NCBI RefSeq assembly: GCF_015832195.1
Contig: NC_052026.1
Coordinates: 19,625,013 to 19,689,012 of the forward strand
DNA from: Motacilla alba alba
Lineage: Eukaryota > Chordata > Aves > Passeriformes > Motacillidae
Direction of reading: 5' to 3'
DNA: 64,000 bases
How positions within the stretch are numbered: the first letter of the stretch is position 1; each line of letters begins with the position of its first letter. The notes under the pieces were generated by a model. The model was not told where the DNA came from, did not search any database, and saw only the letters and a list, made by a program, of their open reading frames with translations. Below, in pieces: positions 44,901 through 56,900 of this stretch. Made by a program: the position numbers and the translations under genes.

Positions 44901-47900
44901 CTGTGTTGTAAGGTGAGCTTAGAAACTCCTCCAGCAGGGCTGGGAACCGTGGAGCTGCTCTGCATCCTGATTTATTTCTATTTTTAAACTTGCGAGGTTT
45001 GTAATTAATGGCTGGAAGACATGAGGAGAATTGGAACAAATCTCAGCCTCAGCTTCCTCTGCGTGTTGTTAATGGCTGCTCTGGCCACTAATGTGCTCCA
45101 ATTTTCCCCACATCAAGCTCATGTGATCCAAGCTGCAGGAAAGAGAGTGGATTTGTAATCGTCTCTCTGATGTACAGGATAATTGCTGACTTTTATCAGA
45201 CAGCAGTTAAACAAAGGCTTGGAAAGAAATAAATATTCCTTAATTGCAGCCCTGCCACTGCTCACAGTGGGAGAGCCTCTGGAAGGAGTAGCTGGTCCCC
45301 ATTATCACTGCTCCACACTCAGACATGTAGGAATGGCTTGAGTTCCATGCAGGGGTTTATTTCTTTCCCAACTGGAACGTGGGTACGTGCTTTTATCACC
45401 ACGGAGAGCAAGGATTCCTGTGGGAATTTGCCACCCCTCCACCCAAACACACACACAGAGGAGCTCCCAGTTCCTCCCACCCAGGGAAAACCCCCCCACG
45501 GGTGATAAACAGGTTTTACTCACACGCAAGACAAATAAATGATCTCATTTTATCTGTGTGGAATTAGCACCGAGACAGAGCATAAAAAACATTTCTAGAG
45601 CCAACTTTCCTTTCCTGCCTGCTCCCTGTAAAACAAGCTTTGACTCCTGAAGCACTGCAGTCTGAAAAAAGACAAACACACACATTTACAGCCCTGAATG
45701 GAAATGACTCCCTTGGAGCTGACACTTCCTTCTACCCCCCAGGAAATCCCAGTGAAAGAATCCCTGCACTTTTACATCCACAAATGTCACCAGCACTTAG
45801 TTCTGCACCTGTGATGCCTTGAGGAGCTTCCATAAGTTAAAAAAAAAAAAAAAAAAGGCATAAAAAAAAAAAATCATGCAAACAATCCCTCCCCAAGCCC
45901 AGGCTGCTGTCAGGATGGCTGAGAGCTGGGCCTTAATGCTCTGGGTTCCTGTCTGAAGGGATCTGCAGCAAGGCACACGTGTGAAGCTGCCACTCAGCAA
46001 ATGCCCCACAGTTTAGAGCCAAGAAAGACACAAAAGGAAAGGAAATAATAGTGCTTAACATCTAACTGCGAGGAGATTAGCCAGGAAATAAATCAAATAA
46101 ATAAAATGTTGTACGTAGTGTGATGTGGGCTCACAAAAGTGCTGATAACAGATTAAACACATTTATTTCACTGTTTTCAACCACTGCTGTATTTTCCACT
46201 GTGCCTTTCCTACAGCTTTCCTTTTAAACCATCACAAACCCAACAAACTCATCCCAGCTCCATTTCAATAATTCAAAATAGGTGTTTTGTGCCAGGAACT
46301 GTGAGACTCGTGGTCAGTGTGGCACCAGGCTCCAGACTTTCCCAGAATATCCTGAGTTGGAAGGGACCCACCAGGATCAGGGAGCCCAGCCACAGATGAA
46401 CATCTGAAAGCTCAGGATTCAGCAGGAAAGGTTTAATATTAAGGGGGATTAAGTGCTGATTAAAGGGAGCATCCCTCAGAGCAACTTGGAATTTGCTCAT
46501 CTTCCTCTCTCTGTACCTGATTTCAGGAGGGAGAAGTCCAGTCCCCTCAGGATCACAGAATTATTTAGGTTGGAATATCCTCTAAGATCATCAAGTCCAA
46601 CTGTTCCCCCAGCACTGCCAAGGCCACCACCAACACGTGTCCCCAAGTGCCACATCCATATGGCTGTTGAACAGGGGGATTGGGACTCCACCACCTCCCT
46701 GGGCAGCTGTGCCAGGGCTGGACAGCCCTTTTGGGGCAGAAATATTCCTGATGCCCAACAGAAACCTGCACAGCAGCTCTGAGGAGACTGAGGCATGGTG
46801 ACATCCCCCAGTTTAAAGGTGTCTGTCCCCAGGATCCCAGGGAATCCAGGCCAGGTCCCTGGGCCATTACCTTGCTGTGCTCCTCCCAGGAGTTGCTCCA
46901 GGTCCAGTAGTGAGCTTTGTAGAGCCCAGCTCTCACTGCCATCAGCTCGTTGCCACGATAATAGAAAATGGGCCTGGAAGGAGAGCAGAGCTGCATGAGA
47001 AACACCAACAGCCAGGGCCCAGCCTCCTGATAAGGGCCACAAACCCCTTAATGGCATCCCACTTCCCATGTGGATATCAGGCAGGAACAGGCTGCCTCCT
47101 AATAGTCTCCTCTGCAAGGTTTTCAATTAACATTTCTTAAAGTGTTCATCAAGTTGAGAGCTCACACGGTGCAAGAATGAAACATTATCCAGCTTGGCTG
47201 CCAGTGATTGTTAATCCTTGAACTCTCAGCCCCTGGGATTTCCTCTGGAGCGTGGCGGCTCCAGCCTCAAACAGCTCTCAAGTGCCTGCCTGCCAGGGAA
47301 AAGGGGATTCAAGGGCTCTGGGATGCTCGGGATCCTCTGCCCAGCTCCACAGCTCTGCCACGGAGCTGGCAGTGCCACATGGGCAGGGTGGAGCTGGCAG
47401 TGCCACACGGGCAGGGTGGCCAGGAGGACACCAGGTGCCGGCGTGTTCTGGATGACATCTCTGAGAAACTCCACATGGAAAAACCTGGCAGCCAGACGTG
47501 CTGTGGTTTTAATTCCTCTCCATCTTTCCCCCCCAAACCTCACTTTGCAGCATGTAAACACGCTGCTAAAGCTGCACTTGCTCCCAGAGGTTTCCCTAAT
47601 TAATAATTCATCCAGGAAATGCATCTCACTCGCTGCATCTGTGCTGCTCCCTGGGCATCCCAGCATCATTCCTGCTGGTTTTCCCAACAAAACGCTCCTG
47701 GTTTTTTTTGAAGGAACAGCACAAAATATTACTGGAAGGGACTATCTGCAGGAGAGGGGGTTGATTTGTTGGTGCAGCTCCTCTCTCCAGCTCTTTTGGG
47801 CTGCTGACAGGACACGAGGGTGAAGCTGTTTGTCACTGTCAGGGGGAGCCTTTGTCTTTCCTTCTCAGATGCCACCTCAAAAACCACTCACTCTGGTGAT

Positions 47901-50900
47901 GCCACCTAGAGAAACCTGTCCCTAAATGCAAGGTGAAATTGAAATATCCCTGTGTGAATGACAGGAGTGGCCTCAGAGCTCTTTTAGCCCACAGTAACAA
48001 TGAGCCTCCCTCCTTTGTCACCAAGAGCTGCCACCAGGAACAAAGGGGAAACAACTTTGTCACCAGGAACAAAGGGGAAACAACTTGGTCCCCAGGAAAA
48101 AGGGGAAGCTGCTCCCAGAAAAGCCCATTCCTGCATCCTTAACACAGCTGGAAGTGAAATAAAGGCAGCAAGAGAGACCTGCCAAAGTGCAGCACCTGAT
48201 CTAAACCAGTGCCATCAACAAAACCCCCCAGAAGTTTTCCACACAGCACTCCAATCTCCTTTTCCTTGCCATCAGCAGCCAATATTTGATCAGTTATTAC
48301 GTGCCCTCCTGACTGAAGGTTTTAGGTTTTTCCTTATAAAAAAATACATTTTCTATTCTGAAGGAGGATTCCAGCTTGTGCTCAATATTCTGATATAAAT
48401 TATTTCTCTTCCACCTCCATTTACTTCTTCCTTTTTAAGCTTAAAAGAACACAACAACTGCCTTTCCTGGAAAGTTTTTGGGGGGCTGTGAAAACTTTGT
48501 CCTGGTCATGTCTATGAGGAAAAAAAAAAAAATGAAATAAAAAAAAAGAAGGAAAAAAAAAAGCCACAAAATTCCTGCACTGAAATTTAAAACAACAAAG
48601 AAACTTTCCAAACTTCCAGAAGATAGGCCAGGCTGTGTTTGAGGAACATGCAAGGCTCCTGTCAGGTAACACTCAGGTGTGCTCCTTGCTTAAGAGGCAC
48701 AAAAGGAATTCCACAGCACAAAGGCTCTCATCTAAGAAGGAAAAGAGCTCCAAAAATGTTTTCCATGCCTAAGTTTCCTTGCAATCTCCCAAAAAAATAT
48801 GACTGTAGTCAGATTTCCCAGGCTGCCAAATTCCTTACCAAAATCCCAACTCCAAGACTTCTCCTGACCTCTGGCACTTCCAATAAAATATTTGTTGGCA
48901 GGATCGTGGTGCCTGTGCCCAAGAGCTGACAGCACATAAAGATCCCAGGTCTTTCACCCAAATCTATCCCTGCAGAAGCCCTCCAGAACCTTGGGAAGAG
49001 GATTTTCCTGGTGTTTCCAGGTCCTCTGCAGCACCTCTCAGCCTTCACCTCCCAGCTCTGCAGCAGGACAAGGACCCAGCACCCTCTGGGCAGCTTTTGC
49101 AGTGATAAATAATGGATTCTCCCCCAGCCAGGCTCCAGTTCTCAGGCTTTTATCTCCCCTCCTGCCATATGTTGTTCCAGGGATCCCTGCTAACCCTGTG
49201 ACATTTTCATCTGTCCCCAGACTCCACTGTATGGCAACATGCCACATGTCAGGAATTCCCACCTCAGCTTGTTCCAGCGGAGCAGGAGCGCAGGGGAAGC
49301 TCTGCTGCTGCCTGCATTTGGCTTCCATTAAATACTTGGGAGCTGGTGATAAAAAACCAGCCCCAAATCTGGCATCCCTTCAGGCAGGAGCAGCTCTGGG
49401 ATAATCACTGACCTGTCAATTAGCTTGCCCTGCAGGATGACAGGTAAAAGGTCGATGCCATCAATCTGTCTGTCACTGGGAGGCTGCAGACCCGCCAGGG
49501 AGAGGCTGGTGCTGAACAGATCCATCACACTGCCCAGCTGACGGCTGACCTGCAACCAAAAAATCAACAGAAACACATTTGCAAAGAGCCCTCCAGGAAA
49601 ATCTGTATGGAAACACGTTCCCCCCACAGCTCCCTGAAAAGCTCTCCCTTTACACTGCTGCAGTCACCAGTAAACTCCCCTGAAAACAATAAAGCAAAGG
49701 AAACAATCTCTATTTCTCCATTTCCAGGGAGAATTTGCATTTTTTATTATTTTTTTTCCATTTTCCTCTCCCTCTCCTCACTCCCGTGTATCCCTTTTCC
49801 AGGAATGTGCTGTCGCAGGGCTCAACTTAATTTAGCAAATTCCAGCTCATTTGTGGATTGAAAAATCAGCACTTACACCAAGGGAAAAAAAGTCCTTGAT
49901 TTGTTCCCTTCTCCAGGTCATCTCTGGAGTCCAGAGTACCCTGAGAGAGTTCCCAGAAAGCACAGGGATAGATGGATAATAACAAAAAGAGCCTGATGAC
50001 TTCATCTGCAAACCATTTCCAACAATTCAAGAACTGTAAAGTTGTGTTATTTTTAGTCCATATTTTAATAAGGGAGAAAAACATCTGGGTTTGGCTTCAA
50101 TGGAGATGTGCAAGGGTTTTTTTTCCCCCTTTCTCCTTACTTGGAAGCCATACTCATCTCTATGGTCTTAATTATTTATATTTTAAAACCCTACAAAGTC
50201 TGTTCTGCCTGATTCTTTGGGAGCCTCTGCTCCCTCCTCGTTGTTGCAGGGTGTTTAATTAGTCAGTGACACACTCAGTTAAAGCAGATGCTGCCAGATC
50301 AGGAGCACCAGGATGCACCAGCACAAGATGTGACAGGAAAAGAGCATTTTCAGCCACAGCACTTGTTGGGAAACAAGAAACCATTGGACACAACCCCACA
50401 GCTGTGAGCACCAAAGCACTTTCTGACTAAAATCCAAGTCCAATCCCAACAGAACAATGTTGGGACTATCAAAGACCTTTTACCTCTGATTCCTTCTACT
50501 CACAAACAGACCCCCAGCCTCTAAGCTGACACAAATTATTTAAATGCAACAAATGATGACACGATAAATGAATTTTTATGAGATGCTGGCTCAAAAATAA
50601 AGGGGAAAATCGGGATACTAAACCTTGTATTAAGAGGCTGGGCTGAACAAAGTGAACACAAAGGAAGAATTAAGAAATTTAAAAAAAAAAAAGAACTGGA
50701 GAAAGCAACATGCAGGGGCCTAATTACAAGTTTAACATTACAATATCACATTACTTGATTACAGTCATTTCAATTTTTAATGGCTTTCATTCATCAGGAG
50801 GTGTTGGCAGGAACACATCTTATTAAAGCTGCATGCAAGAATCCTGCCACAATTCCTTGGGAGGAAACAAAGTGCAAAGCTTGAAGCACCAGAGGGAACC

Positions 50901-53900
50901 TGGCTGTGGAAATCCTTGGGAAAGCAGCTGCATCAGCTGACCACGACCAACAGGTCCTGGGCCCTCAGCTCAGGATTTATCCACGGCCACAGCAGGGAAA
51001 GGTCCTGCTCAGCCTGGCCTTGGGGACAGGCACACAGGGAGACGTTTCCCAGACAAGCTGTGGCTGCCCCAGCTCTGGAAGTGCTCAAGGCCAGCTTGGA
51101 TGGGGTTTGGAGAAAATTTATTCTTTATTTTAGTGCAGCCTCTTCCTCTCCTTGAAATGATTTTAATCATGCAGCCCCACTGCCCAGCTCCAGCAGGGCC
51201 ATCCCAGAGCACTGGGCACAGGATGGTGGCCAGGCAGTTCTGGGATGTCCCCTGAGGGAGCTCCAGACCCCCTCTGGGCACAGAGGAAAGCTCTGCCTCA
51301 GGTCCAGGTGGAACTCCCTGGGATCTGCTCCTGCCCATCCCTCCTGTGCCATGGCTGGGCCCTGGGAGCAGAGCCTGGGCCCTGCCCTGTCCCCTCCCTG
51401 CACAGGGACACGGCCAGGGTCCCTCTGAGCCCTGCCCTGTCCCCTCCCTGCACAGGGACACGGCCAGGGTCCCTCTGAGCCCTGCCCTGTCCCCTCCCTG
51501 CACAGGGACATGGCCAGGGTCCCTCTGAGCCCTGTCCCTGCACAGGGACACAACTGAGGTCCCCCTGAGCCCTGTCCCTGCACAGGGACACAACTGAGGT
51601 CCCCCTGAGCCCTGTCCCTGCACAAGGACACGGCTGAGGTCCCTCTGAGCCCTGTCCCTGCACAGGGACACAACTGAGGTCCCCCTGAACCCTGTCCCCA
51701 GGGCTGAAGCTGGGGCCATGAGCAGCTCCCAGCCCTGCGGGCTCCTCCCTGGGCTCATTCCCACCCGCAGAGCTGCAGAAGGAGCAGCTCCAACCCCTCC
51801 TGCTCCCCCCCCAGCCCAGCAGCCAGCCCCTGGCGGAGCCCTTTTGTAATCAGAGCTCTCACAATTTCTCCATCTAATCCAAAAATCACTTTTCCTGTTG
51901 TGGCTCCGTCCCAGCGCCTCAATCTTTTGATAAGAGGCAATTGCTGACCCCGGGCTCGTGCCTTTAATGTCACCTCATTTATCCAGAGCGTGGGGACAAT
52001 CCTGGGGGGCCACCACGCTCCCCTTGTCCTGGCCCTTATTAACCAGCACCAGATGTAGATGACTCTCTTTAATCATCCAATTACGTTTCTGGTCTCAGAC
52101 AACATTTTTGCCGTGAAGCAGAAAAAAACTTCTTAAGGAAATTAAATGCCCATGCCACAGCCACTTGGATTTATCTGTGCTTTGCAGCACCACATTGAAG
52201 AAGGAAAAAGGGGGAAAAAAAAAGGTTAATGTTTATATAAAACTTTGAAGTATTTTCAGAGAAAAAATAAAAAAATTACCATTTTTCTCCTGTCAACAGG
52301 GCTCTTTCATTCTAGTTGCCTTTCCCTTTTATTTATTTCATTTTTTTTTTCAAGAAAATAAAAAGAAAAATCCAGAGAGGGCAACAGCCCAGAGAAAATA
52401 AATAATATATAAACGGAGGGAGATCAGATATTGCTGTATCAGTGAGGAACAGCCGGTATTACGCACGTAAGGATGGATTTTTTTCCCCCTCCTTCCCCCC
52501 CTTCTTTTTAATAAACTCTCAGTATCCACACAACGTCTTTAAGAAAATGAAATCCTTTTGCTGTGGGCCACGGCGCTGGAAGAAATAGTCCCCAGTGCTG
52601 TTATCAGTGCTTTCAAGCTTTAACTCTGAATCAAAGGCGACAATTAATAAAGTCGCCCCCGCCAGGAATGGAAAGGAGGAAAGCTAAATATTTGAAACTG
52701 GGTGAACAAATGTCAGGGTGTTTTTAAATAAAATCCTTTTACAGTTATCACAGCGAGCAGACCTGATATCCCTGTCTAATTCAATTTCAATTTGCGCCCC
52801 ATGGGAGATAGGGAAGAAAAGGTTGCAATGCTGTCTTTGGGTTGATATGTTCTTTTCTCCTTCAGGAAGCAGGCACGAGAGAGGAAGGGGAGGAGGGCGA
52901 GGGGAGAGAGGAGGAGGATTCAAATACCAATAGAATATGATTTTTTTTTTCCAGCTGGATCCTTCCAGAAGGCAGATGTGATGTGGGGAATGTTGAAACG
53001 CTGATTTGTTGTGAATTCACCTGGAAAACGGAGCCGAGGAGGAAAGTGCAGCCAGGCTGTTTGTGTGGGAATAAATATTCCTGCTGGGGAGCAGAACTCA
53101 CTGAGTGTTGATGCCAAGAGCAACACACACTCCTGAGGCATCCTTCCCCTCCAAAAACCCGCAAAGCAGCCAACTGCACCAATTATCCCCAGCTCCACAG
53201 AGCTCTGGCAGGTGCTCCCACCCTGTCCCTCAGTCCTTGTGTTTAGGTCGAGGTGCTCCTGTACTCCAGCACAGGAATGTGCTCTTTAATAAAAACAAAC
53301 CCCCAGCCCTATGGATCAACGAAATTATTAACTGCCAGGTGGAATCACGGAATGGTTTGGGTTGGAAGGGACCTGAAAGTTCATCCAGTGCCCCTCTGCC
53401 ATGGGCAGGGACACCTTCCACTGTCCCAGGGTGCTCCAAACCCTGTCCAGCCTGGCCTTGGGCACTGCCAGGGATCCAGGGGCAGCCACAGCTGCTCTGG
53501 GCACCTGTGCCAGGGCCTGCCCACCCTCCCAGGGAGGAATCCCTTCCCATATCCCACCTAACCCTGCCCTCTGGCAGCGGGAGGCCATTCCTCCTTGTCC
53601 TGCACTATCTGCCCATATAAAAAGTCCCTTTCCCTCCTTTTCCCAAGGTTGCAGTGAGATCTCCCTGGAGCATTTCTATCAGCAGACAGAGCTTTCCACA
53701 CAATAACTGGACTTCACCGGCCAGAGACACAAACTCTCCTTTCCTGAAACAGCTCCTGGCCCTTCCCTTGCTCCTCAAATGGAAAGAAGCAACCACTGGG
53801 AGCCCTGGGGACAAACCCAGCACAGGAAGGACTTGACCCTTCAGCTTTGTGCTGAAGTTCAGAACTCCCAAGCCTTTTTTTCCCTTCAATCTTGACAAGT

Positions 53901-56900
53901 AGGAGCAATGAGAGACTTTGAAGCAGCTTTCCCACATTTCACAGCTACTTGAAATAGACAGGACTGGGGCTGAGCACTTAAAACTCCTCCAGAGGATGGT
54001 GAAGCTACAGCAAGGTACAGGAAAAAAAGCCAAAAATGCAGTGGTGGACACAAGTCTCTCACCTGTGGTCAGGGCTGCTGAGGGAGCAGTGCTGGAGCCT
54101 CGAAGGCAAGAACACAAGCAGAAAACACAGGTGAGTTTCTATCACAGTTGCTGAGCAGCAGATAAGGAGGTTTTGAAGTTGAGCACGTGCTTAAGGCTGA
54201 CACTGGCATGGTGGAGGAGAGATTTTGGGTGTATCCCAAAATCTGGGAGCTCCAGGCACAGCCCAGCTGCCCAGCCCACCCTGCACACACAGCTCTGCAC
54301 AGCACTGCCTCTTCCCAGGAATTCAAGCAGCAGCTCCCAAAATCTACCTGGGAGAGGGGTCCCAGCCAGGCAGAAAAGAAGCAGGCACAAGGATTTCTCT
54401 CTCCTCCTGTTCTTAATTATCCTCAGAGTTACTACAATGGAAAGAATTTTTAAATTTGGGCATTTTCTCGTTCCCATTTATAATGCATGTTTACTTTTAG
54501 CACATTATTTAGTTTGGACCCAGCAAACAAAACACTCAGCTGCAGTTTCATGTTCTCCTTTGCTAGCCCAGGGCTGTTGTACTTGGCTTGCAAGGGCTTT
54601 ATGGAAATGTTTAAATTTAAACAAAACGACTGTTTTCATTTCAAATTAGAAAAATAATAAACCATCCTTGGTAGGTTTGGTGAACTCTCGAAAAATAATG
54701 AAACCAAACCACCCTCTCCTGCCCTCAGCTGCAGATCTGAGCTGCCTCATGGACCCTCCTAAATGTAAATGATAAATTATCATTAGCCTGCCTCAATTAA
54801 ACCACCCCAATGGAATGCAACTTCCACAAATGTTTTATTTATGACCAGTTTGCAGGCTGGAGCACGGTGCCCAGTTAATGAAGGATCACTTTCTGCAGGG
54901 CTCAGAGATGCTCACCAGGGGGAGGGGGCTGTGCTGTCCCTGGGATCCTGCAGCAGGACTGATTGCATCCCTCTGTAATGAGAGCTGGGACAAGGGGGCT
55001 GGCAGTGCCACTGGGGGGTTATTCTGAAGTGATCATATCTGCATTTGTGTACAGGCAGCACAGAGCAATAACGTGGTGTCTACACCTCCCTGAGTGGAGC
55101 TTTCATCAAGCACCAAAGTGAGAGATGTGAGGGTCAAACCACTCGGTACCTCAGGGCATGGAGAGTGTGGGGGGAGCAAATTCCTGCTCTTTATACTCCA
55201 GTTTGTTCAAACACATGAGAAATATCGAGGTCCAAAAGAGTAAAGGGGTTAAAAAGAGCAGGGAGACGAGAGCAGAGCCTGGATGCTCACAGCAAAGTTG
55301 AGCACAGCCCCTCTAATGGAAACTTGCGTTAGAATGGCACAGCTGTCTGGGGCAGCAGCAGCTCCTTCCTCACACAAACACCCGGACTTGGGGCATGGGA
55401 AACGGTGAAGCAGAGCCCCCTGAGCCCAGCAAGGAGTTCTCCAGGCCCGGCAGCCCCCCCAGGCTGCTGAGAACTGCCCCAGGCAGAGACTCACCCCTCC
55501 TGCAGGGATGTGGCCGGGCCACCAGGCGATGGCCGGCTCCCTCATGCCACCCTCGAAGGTGGTTTGTTTGCCACACAGGAAAGGCCCATTGCTTCCTCCT
55601 AGGGACAGAAAAGAAGCCTTAAACCCCCAAAACCACCAGCATTTCAAAAGGACACTGTCACCCAGGCTGGTTGAAATGAATTCTCATTTCTGCATGGATG
55701 CTTCTTCAAAGGGCATGGCCAGAGTTGGGTTTTTTGTCATTATTTCCTTGTTTGTTGCGTTGTGTTTGTGGGGTTGTTTTTCAATATCCATTTGTGATGA
55801 AATTTTAGGAGTGTCTTTTCAGCACAGGGAGAAAGTGACAGTTGAACACTCCTTGCTATGAACAACTAAATCAAAAACAAACCCCCAACAAAGAGGAAAT
55901 ACCTCACCCGTGTTCTCCTTTCCCCTGTCTGTAACCAAAAGAAATCTGACACTTTCAGGCAGAAACAGCATTTTTTCATAACTATTTTAAATTTTAAAGT
56001 ATCAGAACAATACTAGATGAAGGTGCAAGAGAGAGAAAAATAATCCTGCATTCCCTGAATGGTCACTCAGATATGGCCAGGGTTTTGCAGGAATATCTGG
56101 AGTTTTAATCCAGCCCTGGAGCCCAGCTGGCCAAGGCACAATCAGGGAGGTCTCAAAACTGATTCCAGGTCACACAAAGTCAAAGCCAGTGGCTGAGCTG
56201 AAATCAGAACTCAGGTTACTCCCTGCTCTGTGGTTCAATAACCACAAGCCAAGCCTGGCTCCAAAGAGAAGAGAGCAGGTTCTAAAATCAATCTGCAGTG
56301 ATTTGTTTCAGAGAAACCATCAGAAAATTTGTTAGCTAACAAAAATCGTTTCTGTTCTTGATATTTTTCATGAGAGCTGAAGAATGAGGGACTCTTGAAG
56401 TCTCTCTAATTGCTCAGAAGGCTGAAATATGCATTTGGCAGATGGAGAGTAAACACCCTGCTAAGTTACTGAGCCTGGTTCTCAATAAATTACAGAATAT
56501 TCCCTCCCTGACAGTGCAAATACACACAGGTAACAGCAACACTGGGGCAGGAAAGATTCCATTTGGCCAAGCACACCTCCTCCAACAGTGACCAGAAGCA
56601 CTGGACATAAATTATTCCAAACATAAATACTCTGTCTTTTGAGGCTTCTCCTACCTCATAACACAGATCCCACACACAGGGCTTTTTTTTCCTCTGAGAG
56701 AGATTTGATTTCCCAAGGCCAGGTTTGCTCAGCTGAGCCTCACCTTGTTTGGGAGCTGAAATGAGAGCAGCCCCGTTGTCAGAGGTGAAGAACACAAAGG
56801 TGTTCTCACTGATGCCCAGCTGCTGGAGGTGCTTCAGGATTTTCCCAACGCTGTCATCGATTTCCCGCACAGCATCCCCATACCTGAGGCAAGAGGAGAT

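Larger units (their letters stand above)
39143..46870 (-). other. GALNS: GALNS intron 11
   Basis: 7.7 kb without a recognised exon. It holds a minisatellite at 42338-42735, a CCCAG pentamer run near 40087-40110, poly(A) tracts near 45838-45873 and CR1 pieces at 46340-46400 and 46548-46780. The stretch 40280-41220 is AT-rich and free of recognisable repeats. Confidence 0.7.
49550..55494 (-). other. GALNS: GALNS intron 9
   Basis: 5.9 kb. It holds a compound minisatellite (51380-51692), CR1 pieces at 50990-51115 and 53340-53660, and a 1.2-kb repeat-free AT-rich block (about 51840-53050). No exon is seen. Confidence 0.7.

Noticed and set aside
51009..51764. 251-codon minus-strand frame with repeated [13 protein letters not shown] units
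   Set aside because: Translation of the compound minisatellite in GALNS intron 9.
19580..53600. Recurring 60-110-codon frames with CPARPWALPG-like or [23 protein letters not shown] peptides
   Set aside because: They recur at every CR1 fragment on one strand or the other and are translations of the CR1 3' untranslated region, not proteins.
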